A stretch of DNA of 64,000 bases, taken from positions 3,864,001-3,928,000 of the forward strand of contig NZ_CP018319.1 in assembly GCF_001952935.1 (NCBI RefSeq). Reading direction: 5' to 3'. Origin of the DNA: Pseudomonas frederiksbergensis (GTDB lineage: Bacteria; Pseudomonadota; Gammaproteobacteria; Pseudomonadales; Pseudomonadaceae). This document shows positions 24,124 through 32,875 of this stretch, piece by piece. The position numbers and the translations under genes were made by a program. How positions within the stretch are numbered: position 1 is the first letter of the stretch; each line of letters begins with the position of its first letter. The notes beneath the pieces were generated by a model, which worked only from the letters and a program-made list of their open reading frames with translations, was not told where the DNA came from and ran no database searches.

Positions 24124-24930
24124 GTGGCTTTCGTACAACTCGCCGAGGGCGAACTGCATTACCAAATTCAAGGGCCGCAACTCGATGGCCCGGCGGATGC
24201 GCCGGTGCTGGTGTTGTCCAACTCGCTGGGCACTAACCTGCACATGTGGGACGCGCAGATTGCGGCGTTCGCCGAGCATTTCCGGGTGCTGCGTTTCGAC
24301 ACCCGGGGTCATGGCCAATCGCTGGTCACGCCGGGGCCATACAGCATCGAGCAACTGGGCCATGACGTGCTGGCGCTGCTGGATGCGTTGCACATCGAAC
24401 GCGCGCATTTCTGCGGTCTGTCCATGGGCGGGCTGATTGGCCAGTGGCTGGGGATCAACGCGGGTGATCGCCTGAACAAACTGGTGGTGTGCAACACGGC
24501 GGCGAAAATCGGCGATCCGTCGGTGTGGAACCCGCGCATTGAAACCGTGCTGCGTGACGGTCCGGCCGCCATGGTCGCGCTACGTGATGCGTCGATTGCG
24601 CGCTGGTTCACCGCCGATTTTGCTGAAGCCAATCCGGCTGCCGCGAAAAAGATTACGGACATGCTCGCGGCCACCTCGCCAGAAGGGTATGCCGCGAATT
24701 GTGCCGCCGTGCGCGATGCCGATTTCCGCGATCAGCTGTCCTCGATCAAGGTGCCGCTGCTGGTCATCGCCGGCACCGAAGACCCGGTCACGCCGCCGTC
24801 CGGCGGGCACTTCATTCAGCAACACGTGAAGGGCGCCGAGTACGCCGAGTTCTACGCCGCGCACTTGTCCAACGTTCAGGCCGGCGCTGCGTTCAGTGAC
24901 CGGGTTGTGACGTTTTTGTCAGCTGATTAA
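24124..24930 (+). CDS. pcaD: 3-oxoadipate enol-lactonase
   Basis: 268-residue alpha/beta hydrolase that opens 3-oxoadipate enol-lactone to 3-oxoadipate. The nucleophile elbow is GLSMGG, the acid residue is probably in GTEDPVTPP, and the catalytic His in AAHLSNVQ. It starts at GTG 24124 with AAGGAGATT upstream. It is encoded separately from PcaC, unlike the PcaL fusions of some bacteria. Confidence 0.95.
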   Translation: MAFVQLAEGELHYQIQGPQLDGPADAPVLVLSNSLGTNLHMWDAQIAAFAEHFRVLRFDTRGHGQSLVTPGPYSIEQLGHDVLALLDALHIERAHFCGLSMGGLIGQWLGINAGDRLNKLVVCNTAAKIGDPSVWNPRIETVLRDGPAAMVALRDASIARWFTADFAEANPAAAKKITDMLAATSPEGYAANCAAVRDADFRDQLSSIKVPLLVIAGTEDPVTPPSGGHFIQQHVKGAEYAEFYAAHLSNVQAGAAFSDRVVTFLSAD

Positions 24931-24940
24931 GGGGATTGTT

Positions 24941-25333
24941 GTGGACGAGAAACAACGTTACGACGAGGGCCTGAAAGTCCGTCGCGCGGTACTCGGTGAC
25001 GCCCACGTCGACCGCAGCCTGAATGCGCTGACCGAGTTCAACTCGGAGTTTCAGGAGATGATCACCCGCCATGCCTGGGGCGACATCTGGACCCGTCCGG
25101 GGCTGCCGCGTCATACCCGCAGCCTGATCACCATCGCTATGCTGATCGGCATGAACCGCAATGAAGAACTCAAGCTGCACCTGCGCGCCGCCGCCAACAA
25201 CGGCGTGACCCGCGGTGAGATCAAGGAAGTGATCATGCAGAGCGCGATCTACTGCGGCATTCCGGCAGCGAACGCGACGTTCCATCTGGCGGAGTCGGTG
25301 TGGGATGAATTGGGGGTTGAATCGCGGGAGTGA
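24941..25333 (+). CDS. pcaC: 4-carboxymuconolactone decarboxylase
   Basis: 130 residues of the carboxymuconolactone decarboxylase/AhpD family. It removes CO2 from 4-carboxymuconolactone to give the enol-lactone used by PcaD. Conserved segments are TRHAWGDIWTRPGLPRHTRS and LHLRAAANNGVTRGEIKEV. The start codon is GTG 24941 with AAGGGGATT before it. It is the last gene of the pca cluster; a very regular inverted REP pair follows 21 bases after the stop. Confidence 0.96.
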   Translation: MDEKQRYDEGLKVRRAVLGDAHVDRSLNALTEFNSEFQEMITRHAWGDIWTRPGLPRHTRSLITIAMLIGMNRNEELKLHLRAAANNGVTRGEIKEVIMQSAIYCGIPAANATFHLAESVWDELGVESRE

Positions 25334-25354
25334 GCCTGGGGATTTCAGGTGTTT

Positions 25355-25467
25355 GACCCACCGCTTTCGCGAGCAAGCCCGCTCCCACAGTTTTACGGTG
25401 TGAACTCAAATTATGTGTTCACTTAAGACCCCTGTGGGAGCGGGCTTGCTCGCGAAAGCGGTGGGTC
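25355..25467. repeat. REP pair with perfect 35-base inverted arms
   Basis: Arms at 25355-25389 and 25433-25467 are exact reverse complements (GACCCACCGC...CTCCCACA) around a 43-base spacer. They may act as the transcript end of pcaTBDC. Confidence 0.92.
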
Positions 25468-25495
25468 AGCTTGCATCGATGCTGAAGGTTAAACC

Positions 25496-25522
25496 GCCAT
25501 CGCGAGCAGGCTCGCTCCCACA
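25496..25522. repeat. Single REP unit (CGAGCAGGCTCG type)
   Basis: One CATCGCGAGCAGGCTCGCTC unit ending in CCCACA, just before the end of the tam pseudogene. Confidence 0.85.
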
Positions 25523-25525
25523 TTT

Positions 25526-26340
25526 TTAAACCGTGGCGACGATGAAGATTCGCTTGAACGGAAACAACGTGTGCCCGTCGTTCTCCGGCGGGTATTGCGC
25601 ATGCACGCGCATCAGGTAGTGATAGATGAACCGTGCCTGTTCATCGTCCTTCAGTCCCTGCATCACCGGCCGCAGCGCCGAGACTTTGACCCAGTCATAG
25701 ATCGGTGACTTGCCATCGACAACCTGTAGCTGTTCGGTCTCCCAGATATCCAGTGTCCGGGTGATCGGCGAGAGCAACCGATAGTAACTTTCCAACGACA
25801 ACAGCGGCCGCGCCGCCATGGCCTCGCGCAATTGCGGGGTGCCCAGTGGTTTGCCTCCGGGGCCTGCGTCTTCAAGGGTGTCGAGCATCAGTTGATACCA
25901 CTGCGCATCCCGCCAGTCGGGCATGTGCGCGGCCAGGCAACCACCCGGATTAAGGAGCTTGAGCAAGCGTGGCAGTAGCTGTTCGTGGTCGTTGATAAAG
26001 TGCAGCACCGCGGCGGCGAAGAGTAGATCGGCGGGTTGCTCAGGTTGCCAACTTTTCAGGTCGCACTGTTTCCAGAGCGCCTTGATCGGCAAATATCGGG
26101 CTTGCTGAAGCATCTGTTCGGAGCTGTCGACGCCCATCAGGCGTGCACGGGGCCAGCGCTTGGCCAAGAGTTGAGTCGCAATGCCGGTGCCGCAACCCAG
26201 GTCGAAATGCGTTTGGGTTGTTTGAGATCAACGTGATCAAGCAGTTCGCTCGCCGGTCGTTGTCGAAGACGCGAGAATTGTTGGTAGGCCTTGGCGTCCC
26301 AGTCGGTAGCGATGGGTCCGGATTTGAGTCGAGCGATCAT
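25526..26340 (-). pseudogene. tam: Trans-aconitate 2-methyltransferase, broken by a one-base frameshift
   Basis: Two reading frames together make one SAM-dependent methyltransferase of ~271 residues. The N-terminal part (MIARLKSG... to KQPKRI) is read from ATG 26340. The sequence then continues only in the next frame as DLGCGTGIATQLLAKRW, the SAM-binding motif I, down to 25526. One base is missing near 26204-26207, in a run GTCGAAATGCG where GAAAAT would restore the frame (...RIFDLGCG...). The remainder looks undamaged. Tam methylates trans-aconitate, the toxic by-product of the TCA cycle. Either a recent inactivating mutation or a sequencing error at a homopolymer; the intact downstream part, AAVLHFINDHEQLLPRL, argues that decay, if real, is recent. 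Confidence 0.85.
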
Positions 26341-26533
26341 GAGGTCGTCCTCTGGTGATCAGTGGTGTCTTCCGATGACAGCCTGGCTCAAGTCTTGGGG
26401 ACCAACATCAACAGATAACGGAAGTGCGGGAGGGCTGAATGTCGCCTGAGTCCTGTCAGGTTTTTTCACTGTAATTGACGCTCGATAAAGCGCCAGCCAG
26501 CCTGACGGGCGGCTGGCTGGCTGGCTGATCGCC

Positions 26534-27793
26534 TTACAACAAACTGATCGGATAGCTGACGATCAACCGGTTTTCATCGAACTCGTTGTTGCTGAAATCC
26601 CGGCGAATGGTCGAGTTGCGCCATTTGACGTTGAGGTCCTTGAGCGCGCCGCTCTGCACGGTGTAGCCCAGTTCGCTTTCGCGGCCCCATTCCTTGCCGT
26701 CGGTGATGGTGCCGGTGTGCACGTTGTCGCCACTGATGTAGCGGTTCATCAGGGTCAGGCCGGGAATGCCGAGGGCGACGAAGTTGTAGTCATGCCGTAC
26801 CTGCCAGGATTTTTCTTTCGCATTGTCATAACTGGCGTTGTAACTGTCATTGGCCAGGATGCCGCCGCTGGTTCCATTGACCCGCATCCACCCGCTGTCG
26901 CCGGTGAGTTTTTGCAGGCCGACATAGAAGGTGTTGCCGCCGTATTTGGCCGAGAACAGGCCCGACCAGGTCTTGTTGTCCAACTCGCCGGCCCGGGCGC
27001 TGCCGTCGTCCTTGCCGTAGAAGAAACCGAGGTTGGCGCCCAGGGTCCAGTCGCCGAGGGGCTGGCTGTGGATCAGATTCACGTATTGCTGGCTGTAGAT
27101 GTCCTTGAGTTCGGCGTTCCACACACCGACCTGGGTGCGCTTGTCGTTGAAGGCGTATTCGCCGCCCTGAAAGTTGAAACGGTCGGAGGTGAACGCCGGT
27201 TTTCCGCTCATCGACATGTCGTTCATGCTGCTATCGTCGCGCGGGCTGTTGGCGCGGAACTGCCCGCCGTAGAGCGTCAGGCCGTTGATTTCCTTGGAGG
27301 TGACCTGGCCGCCACGAAAGGTTTGCGGCAGGGAGCGACCGTCGTCCGAACGCAGGATCGGCAGCACTGGCATCCATTCCCCCACCTTCACTTCGGTCTG
27401 CGACAGCTTGGCCTTGAACGCGACGTTGGTGCGACCGAAGTTGTCCGCCGGACGACCGTCGTGATCCAGCGGCAGCAACTGCGTGCCGCCCGTGCCTTTA
27501 CCACCGTCGAGTTTCACCGAGTACAACCCCAGCACATCCATGCCGAACCCGACGGTGCCCTGGGTGAACCCGGACTTGGCGTCGAGGATGAAGCTTTGTG
27601 TCCACTCTTCTGCCTTGCCCTGGGTTTTGGTCGGGTTGGTGAAGTTGCGATTGATGTAGAAGTTGCGCAGGTTCAGGTTGACCTTGGCACCTTCGACAAA
27701 GCCTGATTCCTCGGCCATGGCGGGCAGAGCCGTACTGGCCAGTGCAACGGCGATGAGGCTGGGGAGCCAGTATTGAGTGTTGGAAGGTGTCAT
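26534..27793 (-). CDS. OprD-family outer-membrane porin
   Basis: 419 residues with a signal peptide ending LPAMA-EES (about residues 1-28). Alternating beta-strand pattern follows, with OprD-family features NLNLRNFYINRNF near the N-terminus, AKSGFTQGTVGFGMDVLGLY, and a C-terminal strand ending SYPISLL. OprD-type channels let small carboxylates or basic amino acids through the outer membrane. Placement after the pca cluster makes an aromatic acid substrate (OpdK/BenF-like) attractive, but the strand is opposite and the pseudogene intervenes. AGAGAGAC precedes the ATG. Confidence 0.9.
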   Translation of the reverse strand: MTPSNTQYWLPSLIAVALASTALPAMAEESGFVEGAKVNLNLRNFYINRNFTNPTKTQGKAEEWTQSFILDAKSGFTQGTVGFGMDVLGLYSVKLDGGKGTGGTQLLPLDHDGRPADNFGRTNVAFKAKLSQTEVKVGEWMPVLPILRSDDGRSLPQTFRGGQVTSKEINGLTLYGGQFRANSPRDDSSMNDMSMSGKPAFTSDRFNFQGGEYAFNDKRTQVGVWNAELKDIYSQQYVNLIHSQPLGDWTLGANLGFFYGKDDGSARAGELDNKTWSGLFSAKYGGNTFYVGLQKLTGDSGWMRVNGTSGGILANDSYNASYDNAKEKSWQVRHDYNFVALGIPGLTLMNRYISGDNVHTGTITDGKEWGRESELGYTVQSGALKDLNVKWRNSTIRRDFSNNEFDENRLIVSYPISLL

Positions 27794-28059
27794 GTGTGCG
27801 GGTCTCTCTAATTTTTAGGTATGAAACGGGGCGCTGCCGCAACCTTGGGATTGCAGACAAAAAAAATTGAAATCGGGATAAAACGAACGGGATCAGCCGG
27901 ACAGGGCAGGGCGCGGGGGCATGGTGTCGAACCTGTTGTTATTGGTTTTGTGCGACGAATGGTGCGGGGGATGGGCGGGAGGGTTCAATCGGGGAAAGCG
28001 GGTTTTGGGCGATTATCGAACATAAGATTGGCTGGGGATTTGTGTTGTCTGTTCCGGCC

Positions 28060-28173
28060 TCATCGTCGGAGCGCCGCCCGGAGCCGGCTCGCTCCCACAG
28101 AGGGATCTAGGGTGAACACAATATTGATGACCAGCAGAGATCAACTGTGGGAGCGAGCCTGCTCGCGATGGCG
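28060..28173. repeat. REP pair, one arm degenerate
   Basis: The right arm is a standard TGTGGGAGCGAGCCTGCTCGCGATGG; the left arm has diverged and includes a GCCCGGAGCCGGCTCGC stretch. Confidence 0.75.
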
Positions 28174-28208
28174 TCAGAGCTGACAACACACCTTTTCCTG
28201 CAGACAAC

Positions 28209-28233
28209 AAAAAGCCCACCAAGCGGTGGGCTT
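28209..28233 (-). terminator. Terminator of the emhABC operon
   Basis: Perfect stem AAGCCCACC / GGTGGGCTT with a four-base loop, followed on the minus strand by a T tract, 18 bases after the emhC stop. Confidence 0.88.
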
Positions 28234-28250
28234 CCTGTTTTACAGCGCTA

Positions 28251-29711
28251 TCAGAACAACTTCATCTTCGGCGCTTCTTCTTTCAACGGCTCGTTCTTCG
28301 CCGTCTGCTCGTTCCAGCCACCGCCCAATGCCTTGTACAGATTGACGGCACTGACCAGCTGCGCCAGACGGTCGGTGATCAGTACCTGTTCGGCACTGAA
28401 CAGCTGACGCTGGGCATCGAGGAAGGTCAGGTTGCTGTCGACACCAATGCGATAGCGACGCTCGGCCAGACGGTAGTAGTCCTGGTTCGCGGTGACGAAA
28501 TCACGCTGGGCCTGCAACTGATCGGTGTAGGTCTGGCGCGCGGCCAGGCCGTCGGCGACTTCCTGGAAGGCCGTTTGAATGGACTTCTCGTAGTTCGCCA
28601 CGCCGATGTCTTTCTGGATTTTTGAATAATCCAGGCTGGCGCGCAGGCTGCCGGCGTTGAAGATCGGCAGGTTGATCTGCGGCTGGAACAACCAGGTGCC
28701 CGAACCGCCCTTGAACAGGCCGGACAGGTCAGGGCTCAGGGTCCCGGCGTTGGCTGTCAGGCTGATGCTCGGGAAGAACGCAGCCCGCGCCGCACCGATG
28801 TTGGCGTTGGCGGCTTTCAGGTTGTATTCGGCCTGAAGGATGTCCGGACGACGTTGCAGCAAGTCAGATGGCAGACCGGCCGGCACTTCGCTCAGCAGGT
28901 CGTCAGCCAACGGCTTGGCCGCTTGCAGATTGGCCGGGACGCCCGTGCCGAGCAGCAACACCAGGCTGTTTTCATCCTGGGCGACTTGACGGGTGTACTT
29001 GGCCATTTGCGCGCGGGCGTTTTCCACCGAGGTACGCGACTGGGCCAGGTCCAGCGCCGAGGCGACCCCCACTTCATTGCTGCGGGCGGTGAGCTTGTAG
29101 CTCTCCTCGAACGCAGCCAGGGTGTCCTGGGTCAGTTTCAGCAATTCCTTGTCGGCCTGCCAGGTCAGGTAGGCGTTGGCCACACTGGCCACCAGGCTGA
29201 TCTGCGTGCTGCGGCGCGCTTCTTCAGTGGCGAAGTACTTTTGCAGCGCTTCTTCGCTCAGGCTGCGAACCCGACCGAACAGGTCGAGCTCATACGCGCT
29301 GATGCCGACTGTGGCCGAGTAGGAACTGGTGATGTCCGCTTGGCCGGTCTGCGAGGCCCGAGCCGGGACCCGCTGACGGCTGCCAGTGCCGTTGGCCGAC
29401 ACGGCCGGGAACAGATCGGCACGCTGGATGCGGTATTGAGCCGCAAAGGCGTCGATGTTCAGCGCCGCGACACGCAGGTCACGGTTGTTTTCCAGAGCGA
29501 TCTGGATCAGTTGTTGCAGCGCCGGGTCATGGAAAAACTGCTTCCAGCCCTGTTCAGCAGCAGCCTGGGCCGGCGCCTGGGCCGACGAATACGCCGGACC
29601 TTGCGGGTACTGGCCCGCCACCGGTGCTTCAGGCTGCTGATAATCGGGAATCAGCGAGCAGCCACCGAGCACGAAGGCGGCAACAGCCAGGGAAAGTAGC
29701 GACTTGCTCAT
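28251..29711 (-). CDS. emhC: RND efflux outer-membrane channel (TtgC/OprM type)
   Basis: 486-residue TolC-like lipoprotein that forms the outer-membrane tunnel of the pump. The signal peptide ends in the lipobox VLGGC (Cys-18), so it is lipid-anchored. Two repeated outer-membrane efflux (OEP) domains occupy residues ~60-260 and ~280-465, each with long helices. The start overlaps the emhB stop by four bases (ATGA). It is the last gene of the operon, with a terminator 18 bases downstream. The name follows EmhABC of P. fluorescens; TtgC and OprM are the same type. Confidence 0.93.
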   Translation of the reverse strand: MSKSLLSLAVAAFVLGGCSLIPDYQQPEAPVAGQYPQGPAYSSAQAPAQAAAEQGWKQFFHDPALQQLIQIALENNRDLRVAALNIDAFAAQYRIQRADLFPAVSANGTGSRQRVPARASQTGQADITSSYSATVGISAYELDLFGRVRSLSEEALQKYFATEEARRSTQISLVASVANAYLTWQADKELLKLTQDTLAAFEESYKLTARSNEVGVASALDLAQSRTSVENARAQMAKYTRQVAQDENSLVLLLGTGVPANLQAAKPLADDLLSEVPAGLPSDLLQRRPDILQAEYNLKAANANIGAARAAFFPSISLTANAGTLSPDLSGLFKGGSGTWLFQPQINLPIFNAGSLRASLDYSKIQKDIGVANYEKSIQTAFQEVADGLAARQTYTDQLQAQRDFVTANQDYYRLAERRYRIGVDSNLTFLDAQRQLFSAEQVLITDRLAQLVSAVNLYKALGGGWNEQTAKNEPLKEEAPKMKLF

Positions 29712-32700
29712 AAGCCAGCCTCTTTAGAAGGTTCTAGAGCGTCGTCCTGGTCAGCGATTTTGCGCTGCCCCATGGCCGACACGGTGACAAAAAACAGCGG
29801 GACCCAGAATATCGCCAAAACGGTGGCGGTGATCATACCGCCAATCACCACCGTACCAATGGCGTGCTGGCTACCCGAGCCGGCGCCGCTGGAAATGGCC
29901 AGTGGCACCACGCCGAGGACAAACGCCAGGGAGGTCATGATGATCGGGCGCAAACGCATGCGGCACGCCTCGATGGCGGCCTCCTGCAAGCTCTTGCCCT
30001 GTTCATGCAGGTCTTTGGCGAACTCGACGATCAGAATGGCGTTTTTCGCCGCCAGACCAATGGTGGTCAACAGGCCCACCAGGAAGTACACGTCGTTGGA
30101 CAGACCGCGCAAGCTGGTTGCCATCAAGGCACCGATAATCCCCAGCGGCACCACGAGCACCACCGCAATCGGAATCGACCAGCTTTCATACAACGCGGCC
30201 AGGCACAGGAACACCATCAGGATCGACAACGCGAACAGCGCCGGCGCTTGCGAACCCGCCAGTCGTTCTTCGTACGACAGGCCGGTCCAGGAAATACCGA
30301 CACCGGCCGGCAGTTTCTGGGCCAGGGCTTCGACTTCGGCCATGGCTTCACCGGTGGAATAGCCGGGGGCCGGGGCACCGAGGATTTCCATCGCTTCTAC
30401 GCCGTTGTAACGCGACAGCTTCGGCGCACCGTAAATCCACTCACCCTTGGCGAACGCGGAGAAGGGAACCATGGTGCCGGCGCTGTTGCGTACGTACCAT
30501 TTCTTCACGTCTTCAGGACTCATGCGCGCCCCTGGCTGGCCTTGCACGTAAACCTTCTTCACCCGACCGCGGTCGATGAAGTCGTTGACGTAGCTACTGC
30601 CCAGCGCAATCGACAGGGTGCTGTTGATGTCGGCGATGGTAATGCCCAGGGCACTGGCCTTCTCGTCATCGATTTCCAGTTGGTATTGCGGTTCGTCGTT
30701 CAGACCGTTCGGGCGGACCTGCGACAGCACCTTGCTCTGCGCCGCCATCCCGAGGAACTGGTTGCGTGCAGCCATCAGTGCATCGTGACCGATACCGGCA
30801 CGGTCTTGCAGGAACACGTCGAAACCGGTGGCGTTACCCAGTTCCAGCACCGCCGGAGGGGCGAACGCAAACACCATCGCGTCACGGAAGGTGAAGAAAT
30901 GCTGTTGGGCACGGGCCGCGACTTTGAATACGCTGTTTTCGGCGTTACGTTCGTCCCACGGTTTGAGCATGATGAACGCCATACCCGAACTCTGACCACG
31001 GCCTGCGAAGTTGAAGCCGGTCACGGTAAACACCGAGGCCACCGCGTCTCCTTCACCGCCTTCAGTGCCCGGACGAAGCAGGAACTCACGCATCTCGTCC
31101 ACCACCACTTGCGTGCGCTGGGAACTGGAGCCAGCCGGGGTTTGCACCTGGGCAAACAGTACACCTTGGTCTTCTTCCGGCAGGAACGCGGATGGAATGC
31201 GCAGGAACAACCAGATCATGCCGACGACGATGATCACGTACACCAGCAGATACGGCACCTTGTTACGCAGAATGTTGCCAACGCCGCGTTCGTAGCTTTT
31301 CACGCTACGGTCGAAGTTGCGGTTGAACCAGCCGAAAAATCCGCGTTTCGGGACGCCGTGCTCACCCTTGGGGATCGGTTTGAGCATGGTGGCGCAGAGC
31401 GCCGGGGTAAAGATCAGGGCGACCAGTACCGACAGGGCCATGGCCGAGACGATGGTGATCGAGAACTGCTTGTAGATCACGCCAGTGGAACCGCCGAAGA
31501 ATGCCATCGGCAACAGTACCGCCGACAGCACCAGGGCAATACCGACCAGTGCACCCTGGATCTGCCCCATGGATTTCTTGGTGGCTTCCTTGGGTGACAG
31601 GCCTTCTTCGCTCATGACCCGTTCGACGTTCTCCACCACGACGATGGCGTCGTCCACCAGCAAACCGATGGCCAGTACCATACCGAACATGGTCAGGGTG
31701 TTGATGCTGAATCCGAATGCCGCGAGGATCCCGAAGGTACCCAGCAATACGACTGGCACGGTCATTGTGGTGATGACGGTGGCGCGGAAGTTTTGCAGGA
31801 ACAGGAACATCACCAGGAACACCAGCGCGATCGCTTCGACCAGGGTTTCAACCACACCCTTGATCGACTCGGTCACCACTGGAGTGGTGTCGTACGGGAA
31901 TACCACTTCCATCCCTTCCGGGAAGAACGGCTTGAGGGATTCGATGGTCTTGCGCAGCGCTGTTGCAGTGTCGAGGGCGTTGGCACCGTTGGCCAGTTTC
32001 ACCGCCAGACCCGAGGCCGGGCTGCCGTTGAACTGGGCGCTGATCGAGTAGTTTTCACCCCCCAGAGCGACATCAGCCACGTCGCCGACACGCACTTGCG
32101 AACCATCCTTGTTGACCTTCAGCAGGATGGCCTTGAACTGCTCAGCCGTTTGCAGACGGGTCTTGCCGATGATAGTCGCGTTCAGTTGCTGACCGGCCAC
32201 GGCAGGCAAGCCACCGAGTTGACCGGATGACACCTGGACGTTTTGCGCGGCGATGGCGGTTTTCACGTCGCCCGGGGTCAGGTTGAAGTTGTTCAACCTG
32301 GCCGGGTCGAGCCAGATCCGCATCGCGTACTGGGCTCCGAAGACCTGGAAGTCACCGACACCGGCGGTCCGCGAGATCGGGTCCTGCATGTTCGACACGA
32401 TGTAGTTGGACAGGTCGTCCTTGGTCATGCTGCCGTCGCGCGACACCACGCCGATCACCATCAGGAAGTTTTTCACTGCCTTGGTCACGCGGATACCCTG
32501 TTGCTGCACTTCTTGTGGCAGCAGCGGGGTGGCCAGGTTCAGCTTGTTCTGGACCTGAACCTGCGCGGTATCGGAGTTGGTGCCCTGCTCGAAGGTCGCG
32601 GTAATGGTCATGCTGCCGTCGGAGTTACTTTCCGAGGAGACATAACGCAGGTTATCGATACCGTTGAGCTGTTGCTCGATCACCTGGACCACGGTGTCCT

Positions 32701-32872
32701 GCACGGTTTGTGCAGACGCGCCCGGATAGGTCACAGAGATCGCAATGGCCGGAGGCGCAATGCTCGGGTATTGGTTGATCGGCAGTTTGAGGATCGATAG
32801 TGCCCCGACCAGCATGATGACCAGGGCAATTACCCAGGCAAAAATCGGACGGTCGATAAAAAATCTGGACAT
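29708..32872 (-). CDS. emhB: RND multidrug efflux permease (TtgB/MexB type)
   Basis: 1054 residues with 12 membrane helices and two large periplasmic domains, the proton-driven pump of the tripartite system. The HAE1 signature begins MSRFFIDRPIFAWVIALVIM. The proton-relay aspartate pair is in GLLVDDAIVVVENV (about residues 405-418), and the matching lysine of helix 10 is in GLAAKNAILIVEFAKD. It exports solvents, polyaromatics and antibiotics in close relatives. Three bases separate it from emhA. Confidence 0.96.
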   Translation of the reverse strand: MSRFFIDRPIFAWVIALVIMLVGALSILKLPINQYPSIAPPAIAISVTYPGASAQTVQDTVVQVIEQQLNGIDNLRYVSSESNSDGSMTITATFEQGTNSDTAQVQVQNKLNLATPLLPQEVQQQGIRVTKAVKNFLMVIGVVSRDGSMTKDDLSNYIVSNMQDPISRTAGVGDFQVFGAQYAMRIWLDPARLNNFNLTPGDVKTAIAAQNVQVSSGQLGGLPAVAGQQLNATIIGKTRLQTAEQFKAILLKVNKDGSQVRVGDVADVALGGENYSISAQFNGSPASGLAVKLANGANALDTATALRKTIESLKPFFPEGMEVVFPYDTTPVVTESIKGVVETLVEAIALVFLVMFLFLQNFRATVITTMTVPVVLLGTFGILAAFGFSINTLTMFGMVLAIGLLVDDAIVVVENVERVMSEEGLSPKEATKKSMGQIQGALVGIALVLSAVLLPMAFFGGSTGVIYKQFSITIVSAMALSVLVALIFTPALCATMLKPIPKGEHGVPKRGFFGWFNRNFDRSVKSYERGVGNILRNKVPYLLVYVIIVVGMIWLFLRIPSAFLPEEDQGVLFAQVQTPAGSSSQRTQVVVDEMREFLLRPGTEGGEGDAVASVFTVTGFNFAGRGQSSGMAFIMLKPWDERNAENSVFKVAARAQQHFFTFRDAMVFAFAPPAVLELGNATGFDVFLQDRAGIGHDALMAARNQFLGMAAQSKVLSQVRPNGLNDEPQYQLEIDDEKASALGITIADINSTLSIALGSSYVNDFIDRGRVKKVYVQGQPGARMSPEDVKKWYVRNSAGTMVPFSAFAKGEWIYGAPKLSRYNGVEAMEILGAPAPGYSTGEAMAEVEALAQKLPAGVGISWTGLSYEERLAGSQAPALFALSILMVFLCLAALYESWSIPIAVVLVVPLGIIGALMATSLRGLSNDVYFLVGLLTTIGLAAKNAILIVEFAKDLHEQGKSLQEAAIEACRMRLRPIIMTSLAFVLGVVPLAISSGAGSGSQHAIGTVVIGGMITATVLAIFWVPLFFVTVSAMGQRKIADQDDALEPSKEAGL

Positions 32873-32875
32873 GGT

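Larger units (their letters stand above)
27794..28250. other. 457-base intergenic region
   Basis: No gene seen. It carries the oprD promoter region, a degenerate REP pair (28060-28173) and the emhC terminator (28209-28233). Confidence 0.6.

Noticed and set aside
25355..25522. Possible CRISPR-like repeat spacing
   Set aside because: Repeated units are inverted REP elements, each palindromic, with uneven spacers and no cas genes anywhere in the window.
29864..31597. 577-codon open frame opposite emhB
   Set aside because: Shadow of the RND permease gene; no ribosome-binding site and His/Gln/Arg-rich translation.
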